From contig NZ_VYQF01000003.1 of assembly GCF_008710285.1 (NCBI RefSeq), positions 372,001 to 436,000 on the forward strand: 64,000 nt of DNA. The letters are read 5' to 3'. The notes under the pieces were generated by a model. The model ran no database searches. It was not told where the DNA came from and was given only the letters and a program-made list of their open reading frames with translations. Position 1 is the stretch's first letter. Every line of letters begins with the position of its first letter. The position numbers were made by a program, and so were the translations under genes. Origin of the DNA: Ginsengibacter hankyongi (lineage in GTDB: Bacteria > Bacteroidota > Bacteroidia > Chitinophagales > Chitinophagaceae). Below are positions 45,023 through 54,600 of the stretch, piece after piece.

Positions 45023-46675
45023 CTATTTTTTACCTGATTCAGGAGATTCGTAATTTTTAAAATAGTTGCTTTTCCAAAATTGATATCTTGGTATTGCATT
45101 GTCTTTTAACCGGCGTTTAAAGTCATTAAAATCTTTCTTATCTGCCGCAGTCCATAAGGCTTCACTAAACGCTGTCATTCTTGGAAAGATCATATACTCT
45201 AACTTGGCTTTATTGGCAATATATTCTGTCCAGACATTGCCTTGGGCTCCTAATATATATTTTTCTTCCAGTGAATCTAACACTTCTGGAATAGGATCAA
45301 AATCATAAACCTTGTTCAAAGGTAAATAGCCCCCTTGAGTAAGACTGTCTTCATTTTTGGTTTGGGAAAAATTAAAATAAGTATAACCGCTCGGTGACAT
45401 GATTACATGGTGCTTTTCTTTTGCCGCCTGGATAGCAGCTTTTACGCCGCGCCAGTTCATGATTATTGCGGAAGTATCCAGACCACCTTCCAATATTTCA
45501 TCCCAGCCAATCACTTTTTTCCCTTTTAACTTCAAGTCCTCGATCACCTGTTGCATAAAATATGTTTGAAGGGCTGTTTCATTTCCAATCCCGTGTTCTT
45601 TCATAAAATCCTGGGTTTTAGGATCCGCCTTCCACCACTTGTGGCTGCACTCATCTCCACCAATATGAATATAAGGTGATGGGAAAAGGTCCGTAATCTC
45701 ATTAAAAACCGCTTTTAAAAAGGCAAAAGTTTTTTCATTAGGTGCTAAAACATTATTTTTCCAATTATACATTCCAGGGCTGGTGGCCACGTCAAAAGTA
45801 GTATCAGGATTGGTACTAAATTCAGGATAGGATGCAATAATAGCACGGCTATGCCCCGGAATATCAATTTCCGGAATGACTGTTATTCCTCTAATGGCTG
45901 CGTATTTAATAACTTTCCTTATGTCTTCGTGTGTATAGAATCCTCCATATCGAATTCCATCAAAACGTGTAGGCTTATCCCTAAAATGTCCAACCAGGGT
46001 TGAATCTCTCCATGCACCAACCTGAGTTAATTTCGGATAGCTGTTAATTTGAATCCTCCAACCCTGGTCATCGGTGAGATGCCAATGAAAGGTATTAAAT
46101 TTATAAAAAGTAAGATAGTCAATATACCTCTTGATGTAATCAACTGGAAAGAAATGCCGGCTTACATCTAAATGCATCCCTCGGTAAACAAATCGAGGAT
46201 AATCCACAATTGCAAGAGGAGAAATGGAAACATTTTTTATTACATGCAACGGAAGCAATTGTAAAAGTGTTTCAATTCCATGCACTACTCCGGGAACATC
46301 TTTTGCTTTAATAACAAGGCGGTTATTTCTGATCGATAACAAATACATTTCTGGTTTGTTAATGCTGATAGTGTCATATTTTAAAACAATTGAAGATGAT
46401 TTTCCCTTTGCTGTGGGTGATAATTGTACAGGTAATTCCAATCCACATTGATCCTGTATTTGTTTTTTAAGATAGGCGGCCTGGTCTGCAAAATGTTCGC
46501 CAGAATAAATAATTGTTGATTTATTTACTAAAATATTTTTACCAGTCAGTACACTTACTGATACCGGTTTGGGAATAATATTGTAAGAAGATATTATGGA
46601 ATCCGCATTCTTTTGGGCGAAAGTGCAAAAAGGAAACATCATTACCAAAACATATAATCTCACTTTTCTATTCAT
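45023..46675 (-). CDS. Glycoside hydrolase family 20 (beta-N-acetylhexosaminidase)
   Basis: This 550-residue secreted enzyme (signal MNRKVRLYVLVMMFPFCTFAQ) has an N-terminal GH20b domain and a TIM barrel. The barrel carries 'YRGMHLDVSRHFFPVDYIKRYID', 'FHWHLTDDQGWRIQI' and the catalytic Asp341-Glu342 in 'HIGGDECSHKWW'. It removes terminal GlcNAc or GalNAc by the substrate-assisted mechanism. It lies 11 nt downstream of the MFS gene on the same strand and 25 nt before the lactonase gene. Its presence suggests an amino-sugar-bearing glycan among the PUL substrates. Confidence 0.93.
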   Translation of the reverse strand: MNRKVRLYVLVMMFPFCTFAQKNADSIISSYNIIPKPVSVSVLTGKNILVNKSTIIYSGEHFADQAAYLKKQIQDQCGLELPVQLSPTAKGKSSSIVLKYDTISINKPEMYLLSIRNNRLVIKAKDVPGVVHGIETLLQLLPLHVIKNVSISPLAIVDYPRFVYRGMHLDVSRHFFPVDYIKRYIDYLTFYKFNTFHWHLTDDQGWRIQINSYPKLTQVGAWRDSTLVGHFRDKPTRFDGIRYGGFYTHEDIRKVIKYAAIRGITVIPEIDIPGHSRAIIASYPEFSTNPDTTFDVATSPGMYNWKNNVLAPNEKTFAFLKAVFNEITDLFPSPYIHIGGDECSHKWWKADPKTQDFMKEHGIGNETALQTYFMQQVIEDLKLKGKKVIGWDEILEGGLDTSAIIMNWRGVKAAIQAAKEKHHVIMSPSGYTYFNFSQTKNEDSLTQGGYLPLNKVYDFDPIPEVLDSLEEKYILGAQGNVWTEYIANKAKLEYMIFPRMTAFSEALWTAADKKDFNDFKRRLKDNAIPRYQFWKSNYFKNYESPESGKK

Positions 46676-46686
46676 AGTTTTTTTAT

Positions 46687-47922
46687 TTAAAGAACTTCGA
46701 GATTAGATTCGTTATAATAATCATTTTTAAAAAAATATCTTAAAGCGAAAAAAAGCATCAATGCCGATAAAAGATAACAAATGCTTAATGATTCTATCCC
46801 GATGGACAGGCCGTAGTTAGTCTTAATGATTCCAAGTATCAATGGCGAAAAAGCACCCGTAATAAATGCAAAAGAGGTCATAACACCGACGGAAGTAGCC
46901 CTGTATTCCGGCTCTACCACATCAAACACTGCCGCAAATAAATTGGAATCGTAAACGCCCCTGAAAAAACCAAAAGCAGCTAAAGCGGCATAACTGATGT
47001 ATAAATTAGTTGTATACGCCATAATAAAGATAAAAGGAACACCACCCAATAATCCAATAAATTCTGTTTCCAATCTGGCCTTTTTTCTTTTAAAAGCAAA
47101 CTTATCTGACAATTTTCCACCAATAAGTACTCCTATAAATGCCAATGAAAAATGAAAGAACATAGATGTAAATCCTGCTTCGGATAGTGACAGGTGAAAC
47201 TTCTCGTAATAAAAAGTTGGCATCCAGGTTACATAGCCAATATTGACGAAAACCATTCCTCCGAAAGCGATACAAAGCATCCAGACAGTCTTCTTCACAA
47301 AAATTTTCTTTGCAACAAACAAAATAGGCTGCCTTTCTATAACCTGTTTTAGCGGAACATCTTTTATTCTGAAGAAAATATAAATAACCAAAATAAGGCC
47401 GCCAATTCCAAAGGAAAAAAACGAAAACCGCCATCCGAAATGTTCCCCGATATAGGCAGCAATAAACCCACTGGCTACTACTCCAATATACAGGGAGGTC
47501 TGATGAATGGAGAGCGCCATTGCCCTTGTTTTATGATGATAATCTCCGATCATTGAAGTGGCTGCAGGATAATAAAACGCCTCTCCTCCTCCGGTTACAA
47601 TACCCCGGATCAAGACCAACGAAAATAATCCAACACTAAAACCTGTAAGTAAAGTGCCCAGGCTAAAGATTAAAAGACTGGTGAAAATGATCCATTTACG
47701 TTTAATAAAATCACTTGCATAACCCGCGAATGGAACGATACAGCCATACACGATAGTAAAAATTGTTGCAATCATGCCCAGTTCAACATCACTCAGATGC
47801 AAATCCTTTTTAAGCAATGGAATTACGACATTAAATACCTGCCGGTCACCCTGGTTAAAAAAATAGGAAAACCAAAGGATGATGATCAGTTCCCATTTGT
47901 ATGGTATCAGTTTTTTTCTCAA
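46687..47922 (-). CDS. MFS transporter (sugar/sugar-acid permease)
   Basis: This 411-residue inner-membrane protein has 12 hydrophobic helices. The early 'LKKDLHLSDVELGMIATIFTIVYGCIVPFAGYASDFIKRKW' contains the MFS motif-A-like 'GYASDFIKRKW' loop after helix 2. The sequence resembles the anion:cation symporter branch that carries hexuronates and other organic acids, but substrate is not certain. It lies upstream of the GH20 and lactonase genes (11 nt to GH20), so the three probably form one operon. It would bring sugar monomers into the cytosol. Confidence 0.87.
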   Translation of the reverse strand: MRKKLIPYKWELIIILWFSYFFNQGDRQVFNVVIPLLKKDLHLSDVELGMIATIFTIVYGCIVPFAGYASDFIKRKWIIFTSLLIFSLGTLLTGFSVGLFSLVLIRGIVTGGGEAFYYPAATSMIGDYHHKTRAMALSIHQTSLYIGVVASGFIAAYIGEHFGWRFSFFSFGIGGLILVIYIFFRIKDVPLKQVIERQPILFVAKKIFVKKTVWMLCIAFGGMVFVNIGYVTWMPTFYYEKFHLSLSEAGFTSMFFHFSLAFIGVLIGGKLSDKFAFKRKKARLETEFIGLLGGVPFIFIMAYTTNLYISYAALAAFGFFRGVYDSNLFAAVFDVVEPEYRATSVGVMTSFAFITGAFSPLILGIIKTNYGLSIGIESLSICYLLSALMLFFALRYFFKNDYYNESNLEVL

Positions 47923-48065
47923 ACGTTGATAACTTTTAAAAGATCAATGATGAATCTATGTTCCCGGATATAAATACTTCATTTTTTCAAATTGGATTTC
48001 AGAAAGAACATTTTCAAATATTTGTTCCTTTACTGTCCAGGATTACAAGTTGCTTTTATTTGTAT

Positions 48066-49616
48066 TTATTTTGTGCCCGAATCAATTTTCTTTTCAAAAG
48101 GAAAAGCAGGAAGGCCTGTTTTATTAATGAGATTTGCCCCGCCGGCATCCACCCATGCATATCTCACTGCCAAAGGATCTTTCACTTCCTCACTCCAAAC
48201 AATTGCCTGGGTTCCATTTATTACTGCTGATTGTGCTTTTACAAATTCCATAGAATCGCTGCCTGGATTTTTGAATCCTATTTCAAAACCACGAGGCTTT
48301 TCTTTGTCAATCGTAAATAATGATTGGCCGAAATCTAATTTAATTTTATTATTTGCTTTTGAAACTTTAATGCAGACAGGCCCTTTGTAAATGATGTTTT
48401 TATAGCCATAACTTTTTGCAAATGCAATTAAAGCCAATCTCTCTCCCACCTCTCTTTTATGTTTAAAATGAATGTTATTCATATTACCCAAATCAATAGT
48501 AACCGCCATTGAAGTATGGTCGACGGTTTTCATTACATCATACTGCGCCTGCCGAAGCTTTGCTGCATCATTCAAATCACCATAACCAAAAGGGGCTATC
48601 TGAACAAAATAGAACGGAAAGACATTTTGCTTTCCTTCCTTATCCCAATGTCCCCGCCAGCTTTTTATTAATGCAGTAAAAAGATCTTGATATTTATTTG
48701 CTTCTGAAACATTGGATTCTCCCTGGTACCACAAAATACCTTTGAAACAAAATGGGACTAAAGGATGGATCATCCCATTAAACAATGCTGCGGGCTCACA
48801 CCATGGTTTTGAGTAGTAATAATAAGTTCTCGGTTCGTCTGGCTTATGCAATTGCTTGCCTGGTGTTTTTTGCGCTTTCCATTTTTGTAGTTCAAGATGA
48901 TATTTTATGGAATCGGCTCCTACTTTTTGAGGAATTTCTTTCCAGCGTTGTAAAAAGTACTGTAATGATTCATCATTCTGTAAAACGTTTTTTGAAGTCC
49001 ATGCTTCTGCCGGAGTACCGCCCCAACCCGAACAAACAATCCCTATCGGAACTTTTAATTTCGCCTGAATTTCTTTTGCAAAAAAATAAGCTACGGCAGA
49101 AAATGAAGCGGCTGTTTCAGGTGAAGTAATTTGCCATTCTCCTTGGCAATCCTTAAATGGTTTTGTTCCATATTGGTGCTGAACAGCAAAATAACGGATG
49201 GAAGGATAATCGGCTTTTGCAATTTCCTGCTTTGCACTATCGTTATATTTTAAAGGAAAGGTCATGTTCGATTGCCCGGAGCACAGCCATACTTCACCAA
49301 TTAACACATCATCAATTTCAATAGAATTTTCACCGGTGATCTTAATTTTATACGGTCCTCCCGCTTTCGGAGTTTGCAATTCAATTTTCCAGTTTCCTGT
49401 TTGGTCAGCCTTTGTATGAATTTTATTTTTCTGCCAGGAAGCTTCAATAACGATTTCTTTACCTGGAGAAGCCCAGCCCCAAACGGGCACTGTGGTTTTT
49501 TGTTGCAAAACCATGTGGTCTGCAAATAATGCCGAAAGTTTTATTGTAGCATTAGTGAGAGCAGGCAAGGCAACCAAAAAAAAGATCAGAAAAGAGATTA
49601 TCTTATTTTTTTTCAT
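48066..49616 (-). CDS. Sialate O-acetylesterase-like enzyme (SASA/GDSL-like)
   Basis: This 516-residue secreted protein (signal SFLIFFLVALPALTNA) has an N-terminal beta domain ('LFADHMVLQQKTTVPVWGWASPGKEI') and a SASA esterase domain. The nucleophile motif is 'WLCSGQSNMTF' (Ser116), and a second signature is 'FKGILWYQGESNV'. The family removes O-acetyl groups from sialic acids or, in many Bacteroidota PULs, from plant polysaccharides. The start abuts the stop of the upstream tandem hydrolase gene with no gap. The exact acetylated sugar is unknown. Confidence 0.9.
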   Translation of the reverse strand: MKKNKIISFLIFFLVALPALTNATIKLSALFADHMVLQQKTTVPVWGWASPGKEIVIEASWQKNKIHTKADQTGNWKIELQTPKAGGPYKIKITGENSIEIDDVLIGEVWLCSGQSNMTFPLKYNDSAKQEIAKADYPSIRYFAVQHQYGTKPFKDCQGEWQITSPETAASFSAVAYFFAKEIQAKLKVPIGIVCSGWGGTPAEAWTSKNVLQNDESLQYFLQRWKEIPQKVGADSIKYHLELQKWKAQKTPGKQLHKPDEPRTYYYYSKPWCEPAALFNGMIHPLVPFCFKGILWYQGESNVSEANKYQDLFTALIKSWRGHWDKEGKQNVFPFYFVQIAPFGYGDLNDAAKLRQAQYDVMKTVDHTSMAVTIDLGNMNNIHFKHKREVGERLALIAFAKSYGYKNIIYKGPVCIKVSKANNKIKLDFGQSLFTIDKEKPRGFEIGFKNPGSDSMEFVKAQSAVINGTQAIVWSEEVKDPLAVRYAWVDAGGANLINKTGLPAFPFEKKIDSGTK

Positions 49617-52205
49617 TTAGTTGAAAAGTTTCAAATCATTAAGGGCATCTGAAGTTTTTCCAGATGTTACTATATGAATATTTTTATTTGAACCAATAAT
49701 GGAAACTGCATTGAAAGAACTCAAATTCTCTCCTAATCCGGAAATAGGATTTATCCATATTTGTTGCTTTAATGTCAGACGGGCAAGATCAGGTATATCA
49801 AAATCGCATACAGCACCCGGAACCCAGAAATAAGCTGAAGGAACTTTGTAATATTTGTTTGTAATCAGTAATTTGTAAGACGCAAGTGTTCCATCTGTAA
49901 CTACTCCATTGACACGAGAATCGTAAATGGAAGCGAGCAAAGCCCACAAGCCACCCAATCCTTTCCCATAAACTACCACTCTTTTTCCCTCAAACTCTTT
50001 TTGGGATTTTACAAAATCAATTCCCCTCATCACATCATAAGTTCTCATAGCCAGCATAGTGCGTCCAAAACCAGGACTTTCAATCGCGAGACGGTCATGA
50101 AACCATTGAAAGGGAGTACAATCTGAATATTTGACGGTCAAAGGTAGAGAAGGTGTAGGACTTGTTTCCCCAATTCCGCGGACATCAATCGCTAAAACAA
50201 TGTATCCTCTTTTTGCCAGTTGAAAAGGGACATCCATGTCTTCAAATTGAGTAGGTTTTCCACGGTCTGATGCATAAATATAAACCGGGCTTTCCGCTTT
50301 TACATTTTTGGGAGTTATAAGAAGCGATGGAATTTCAACGCCTTCTTCGCTATGATAGGTAAGTTTTTCAACAGAAAGATCACCGTAATAATATGTTCCA
50401 GAGGAATGAGTCTTTAACTGTGCTTTCTTTTCATTCAAGCTCAAGCCGATTCTTTTGGCAATTCTTTCTTTTAATTCAATTATATTACTGGCTGGCTTAT
50501 ATATTTCCTTAAGCCGTTTCGCGTTAAGTGTCTGACCTGTTTCGCCCCCCAGCGATGTTAATGTAAGACCGCTTTTTGTTGCCCATAATGCTTCGGGTTC
50601 TTCGGTTTGTATAGCAGGCTCCGTAGCTCCTTCCACTTCTTTATCGAACCAGTGATTCAGCCATTCGTAGACTTTTTCACGCTTTGGATATTTCAGATCA
50701 TGTACCCCATCCACAATCACTATTTGCGCACGGTTTTTGTCAAAACCCAAACCTTCATTGAATAACTGAATATCTTCAATCTTTTTACGATGAAAGGCTG
50801 CTTCGCCGGATTTCTCACCCACGATTACCCGTACAGGTCGCGGTGCAATCAGGCTGAAAATTTGCCGGTCTATCAAATTCTGTCCGGGCAGGTAGTTTTT
50901 TTCCATTTGCCCACCGGGATGCCCCGCTGCACACACTTTAATACGTGTATCTACTGCCGTAATTAATAAAGCCATTTGTCCACCACCGGAATTTCCTACC
51001 GCAGCAATTTTTGAAGTGTCCACTTCCCGCCGGGAGACCAGATAATCTACTGCTCTGATACAATCCCATACCCGTAAACCCGAAAGTGTCCAGTTCACTA
51101 AAAAAGATGGCCGTCCTAGATAATAATGCTCATCAACTGGTCCTTGTATAGTTATTTCCTTGGATTTCGGGTCAAGATATTCAAAACGCTCTCCCTGTCC
51201 CATTGGATCAATGGCGAGAACTATATATCCCTTTAGCGCCAAACCGATGCTGGCAGTCTGATATCGGGAGTATGCCTTCCCCGGGCTGCTGTGCCCGCTT
51301 GTTAAAAGGACAGCCGGTAATGGCCCCTTTCGATTGGTGGGAATATAGAGATTTGCTGTTACATAATATCCTGGCTGGCTTTGAAAGTAAAGTCTTTCAA
51401 CAGTGTATTTATCGTGTATTATCTTTCCGGTTATGTGCGGATGCAACGGTGTTCTTTCCGGAAATTTACCAAAAAACTTTTCTAATTGTGACCGCGTTTT
51501 GTTTTGATTTTCTTGCCATTCAGTTGGAGTTTTTAAAGTACTTAATAGATTCACCCGTTTTGCCATTAAGCTGTCTATTCGGCTATTTACGAAATCTGAA
51601 AGCATTGCCCTTCCGAAAAGCCTTTCATCTGAGGTCTGATATAATTTTAGTGATTTTGGTTCCGATAAACTCTTCAATTTCCCATCAAAAGCGCCGGTGG
51701 GGGTAAAAATAACTTTTTCAATCCTGCATTTCCCGCTACCTTTTTTATTAAATTCCAGATCAATCCTGCTCCATTTTTCTATATTGATCCGCGCAAAAGT
51801 CTTGTGGCTTGACGAGCCGGCAAATTTGTTGGAACCAAAGACAACACTCCCCGCAAGTCTCCGGTTAATCATTACTTTCACTTCTGATTTCTCAAGCGAA
51901 TCCGCCATATAATAAACAGAAACATTATACTTTCCCGTCGGTTGAACAAAATAATCTTCAGCAAGCCCGTAATTTGACCCTCCCTTCAGTTGAATAAATC
52001 TTCTATTATCAGAATCAATGATTTCAAGGCCCTTAATTAATTGAGGATTATCAAATTCTGTTGGCTTTACATAGCTAATTGCAAAAGCCTTTGGCTCAGT
52101 ATTAAGCGGTATTGCTGAAATCTGGGCAGAACAGTTCAAAGAAATAAGGGAGATAATAGTAAATGGAAGAACAAACAGTCCGATCTTTCTGTTATAATAT
52201 TTCAT
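49617..52205 (-). CDS. Large tandem alpha/beta-hydrolase esterase
   Basis: The protein has 862 residues from the Met at 52205, which begins a good signal peptide; a Met at 52253 is in frame but less likely. An N-terminal carbohydrate-binding-like beta domain (about 45-180) precedes two alpha/beta-hydrolase modules. The first has an intact elbow with Ser406 ('AVGNSGGGQMALL') and His502 ('VDGVHDL'). The second keeps the fold but reads Gly-Lys-Gly749-Leu-Gly at the elbow, so the nucleophile serine is missing. This resembles the other tandem hydrolase in the window. It probably deacylates the PUL substrate, with the second half as a structural or binding module. Confidence 0.78.
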   Translation of the reverse strand: MKYYNRKIGLFVLPFTIISLISLNCSAQISAIPLNTEPKAFAISYVKPTEFDNPQLIKGLEIIDSDNRRFIQLKGGSNYGLAEDYFVQPTGKYNVSVYYMADSLEKSEVKVMINRRLAGSVVFGSNKFAGSSSHKTFARINIEKWSRIDLEFNKKGSGKCRIEKVIFTPTGAFDGKLKSLSEPKSLKLYQTSDERLFGRAMLSDFVNSRIDSLMAKRVNLLSTLKTPTEWQENQNKTRSQLEKFFGKFPERTPLHPHITGKIIHDKYTVERLYFQSQPGYYVTANLYIPTNRKGPLPAVLLTSGHSSPGKAYSRYQTASIGLALKGYIVLAIDPMGQGERFEYLDPKSKEITIQGPVDEHYYLGRPSFLVNWTLSGLRVWDCIRAVDYLVSRREVDTSKIAAVGNSGGGQMALLITAVDTRIKVCAAGHPGGQMEKNYLPGQNLIDRQIFSLIAPRPVRVIVGEKSGEAAFHRKKIEDIQLFNEGLGFDKNRAQIVIVDGVHDLKYPKREKVYEWLNHWFDKEVEGATEPAIQTEEPEALWATKSGLTLTSLGGETGQTLNAKRLKEIYKPASNIIELKERIAKRIGLSLNEKKAQLKTHSSGTYYYGDLSVEKLTYHSEEGVEIPSLLITPKNVKAESPVYIYASDRGKPTQFEDMDVPFQLAKRGYIVLAIDVRGIGETSPTPSLPLTVKYSDCTPFQWFHDRLAIESPGFGRTMLAMRTYDVMRGIDFVKSQKEFEGKRVVVYGKGLGGLWALLASIYDSRVNGVVTDGTLASYKLLITNKYYKVPSAYFWVPGAVCDFDIPDLARLTLKQQIWINPISGLGENLSSFNAVSIIGSNKNIHIVTSGKTSDALNDLKLFN

Positions 52206-52312
52206 GATTGGCTTTTTTAAAGAAGAAGATTTATATAACATTTTGAAATTCATTCCATGTGCATGTCCTTTATCCTAAAGAATTTATAAAGGAATAAGCA
52301 GTCTTGTGAAAG

Positions 52313-53056
52313 CTAAAAGTATCCTCCCTTTTCAGCGATATCCTGGATGGATTGGCCTTCTTTAACCCATCTGAAAATTACAGTTTCATTCCGTATGATC
52401 TCTTCACCTCTTAATAACACGTCCATTGCAATTTCTCTTGGAACAACTACTACACCATCTATATCCCCGACAATGACATCTCCTGGTTTAATAGTAATTC
52501 CTCCTATTGCCAGCGTGGTTTGGTAGTGGGTAATAAGGCATCTTCCCAGGCTTCCATTTGAAATTCTATATTTATAAAAAATGGGGAATTCTGCTTCCAA
52601 TATTTGGTGTGTATCCCGGATACCTCCATCAATACATGCTGCTTTTACCTTTTTGCTTTTTGCTGTTGCGGTCATAACACCACCCCATAATGTTGCATTT
52701 TCATCCTGTGAGGTATCCCATATTACAAAAGCATCCTCATGCATTTCGTCCAGCATTTTTGTACGAAATTCCATTTCTCCGCTTATCATCGCATTTGGAG
52801 CGCTTTTTACTGTGAAAGCTATTCCGGCAATAGTACGATATTCCCTGAGTGATTTTATACGATTGGGAAGTGCCTGGTTCAGCAAGCAAAACTCCCGCAG
52901 CACATCATTTACAGCCCCTGTGTACAAATTTTCAAAACGCTTTAAAAGTTCCTTTTCCGGAATAGGAAAATCTGCTTTTGATACACCTTCCCGGGATTCG
53001 ATAAGCTTTTCGAGATTCATCATTCCAATCTCTTTTTTATACTGCTTAATACTCAT
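52313..53056 (-). CDS. RraA-like protein (HMG/CHA aldolase family)
   Basis: This 247-residue protein has a RraA/dimethylmenaquinone-methyltransferase-like fold. The core 'AACIDGGIRDTHQILEAEFPIFYK' contains the conserved Gly-Gly-x-Arg-Asp metal/oxalate motif, and 'PGDVIVGDIDGVVVVPREIA' is also typical. Members of this family act as class II pyruvate aldolases or oxaloacetate decarboxylases on keto acids; the RNase-E-inhibitor role applies to E. coli RraA only. Placed in a PUL with a dehydratase and lactonase, an aldolase for a keto-sugar acid is plausible. It is not proven. Confidence 0.8.
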   Translation of the reverse strand: MSIKQYKKEIGMMNLEKLIESREGVSKADFPIPEKELLKRFENLYTGAVNDVLREFCLLNQALPNRIKSLREYRTIAGIAFTVKSAPNAMISGEMEFRTKMLDEMHEDAFVIWDTSQDENATLWGGVMTATAKSKKVKAACIDGGIRDTHQILEAEFPIFYKYRISNGSLGRCLITHYQTTLAIGGITIKPGDVIVGDIDGVVVVPREIAMDVLLRGEEIIRNETVIFRWVKEGQSIQDIAEKGGYF

Positions 53057-53183
53057 GTTTTCTATATGGTTTTAAAATTGATTATTTGTTATTAAGAGAC
53101 GCTCCTTGTCAATAATGCCTCTTTGTTAACTTTCCTTTTGCGGAGTCCATCCGGTTTTATATAATTACTGCCGGAAAATAGAA

Positions 53184-54512
53184 TTATAGCTTAAAAGTTG
53201 CTTTACTGACCTTCACGTTACTTGGAAGTTGAAAGTTATACTTCTGCGATTTATTTCCTTTTTTAACCTGGATGGAATATTTTCCATGAAACCCTCTGAA
53301 ATTCACTATACCATCAGCGTCGGTTTTAAGGGTAATATTCGTTTTCCAGTCGTGATTTATAAGCTGATCCAATACTTTATAAGAAGGTTTCGGATTCATA
53401 GCGCTATCCAAAAGACCACCATGGAAATTATTTTCAGCACCGAAGGCGGTTCCATCTCCCAAATTCCACCACGTAATGCCCTTCATTTGTGGCTCACTAA
53501 ACCATAATTTATAGATGTCTGAAACAATTGTTGCCTGATCTTGTAATCCGGTTTCACCATGTGTAGGAATAGTTATTTCAGTGATCCAAAGAGGTTTGCC
53601 GAAATTTCCTAATTTCTTATAAGCATCATGCATAATTTGAGGAGTATAAACTTCCCCTTTCAAAAATTTGTCTGGTTGCAACATGTGGAATTGGATTCCA
53701 ATCCCATCTAGACGAATGTTCTGTTTCAAAAGGCCGTTGACCATATCAACATAATCCTGTGTACTATAGTGGGAAGTTTTCGTTTCGTCATTAATTATTA
53801 ACTGGCTTCTTTTGGGGAACAAACTATCTGCTTTTTTAAAAGCCCAGCTAAGAAAATCATGAGGCACCGCATCCCATTGAGAAGGTTTTGCAATTCTGGC
53901 CATTTCCTCATTAACGGCATCCCAGATGGAAACATCATAACCGTATCGCTCTGCAAGCTGGGTCATACGTTTACCAGCAAGCGCTTTGAGTTTATTTGAA
54001 TCATTGGCACTTATCCAATCCGGCATAAATTTCCGCTTGACATATAATAATTGATGGCCTTTAATTACAATTCCATGTGCTTTACACCATTTCACTAATT
54101 CGTCTGGTGGAGGTCGTCTCCAGATACTATCTGATCCTTCCTTAAAACGAAGATGGTTCTGCTGTGGTTCAAGTTCACGCCAATAAAATGGTATGGTAGC
54201 AAAATTGAAAAGATGTGTAAATGCGGATTCATATTTCTGATTCAATTCCGGTGTAGCTAACTGATGTAAAACAAACAGATTGCTGCCAAATAAAAATTCG
54301 TGTGTTTGCTGTTGAATGATAACCGTTGCATTTCGCAAAGGTTTTCCGTTTTTATCTACAATAGTGATAGTAGCATCGCCTTTACGGTATTTCTCAATAT
54401 TACATTGTACTCGTTTTACTTCACCAGGATTACTCCAGGACGATGTTTGGGCAAATCCCTGCAAACAAAATATGAAGGAAAATAATAACAATAAAGTCTT
54501 TTTAGTCATCAT
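53184..54512 (-). CDS. Glycoside hydrolase family 10-like enzyme (divergent)
   Basis: This 442-residue secreted protein has a signal (LLLLFSFIFCLQGFAQ), a short beta-rich N-terminal region and a GH10-type TIM barrel. The acid/base is Glu202 in 'IWDAVNEEMAR' and the nucleophile Glu312 in 'PLWITEITIP'. The usual Trp-His pair after the conserved 'GHQL' is absent (it reads 'LLYVKRK'), and the C-terminal 'ITWWNLGDGTAFG' is typical. GH10 enzymes are endo-xylanases, but the lost subsite residues suggest another backbone. It lies 88 nt after the sulfatase gene on the same strand. Confidence 0.82.
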   Translation of the reverse strand: MMTKKTLLLLFSFIFCLQGFAQTSSWSNPGEVKRVQCNIEKYRKGDATITIVDKNGKPLRNATVIIQQQTHEFLFGSNLFVLHQLATPELNQKYESAFTHLFNFATIPFYWRELEPQQNHLRFKEGSDSIWRRPPPDELVKWCKAHGIVIKGHQLLYVKRKFMPDWISANDSNKLKALAGKRMTQLAERYGYDVSIWDAVNEEMARIAKPSQWDAVPHDFLSWAFKKADSLFPKRSQLIINDETKTSHYSTQDYVDMVNGLLKQNIRLDGIGIQFHMLQPDKFLKGEVYTPQIMHDAYKKLGNFGKPLWITEITIPTHGETGLQDQATIVSDIYKLWFSEPQMKGITWWNLGDGTAFGAENNFHGGLLDSAMNPKPSYKVLDQLINHDWKTNITLKTDADGIVNFRGFHGKYSIQVKKGNKSQKYNFQLPSNVKVSKATFKL

Positions 54513-54600
54513 AATAATTTAAAATTTATTTTATCTAATTCTATTTCATATCGTAACCCATAGAATTATCAAAGGCTTTTAAAATCTGTAAATCCATATT

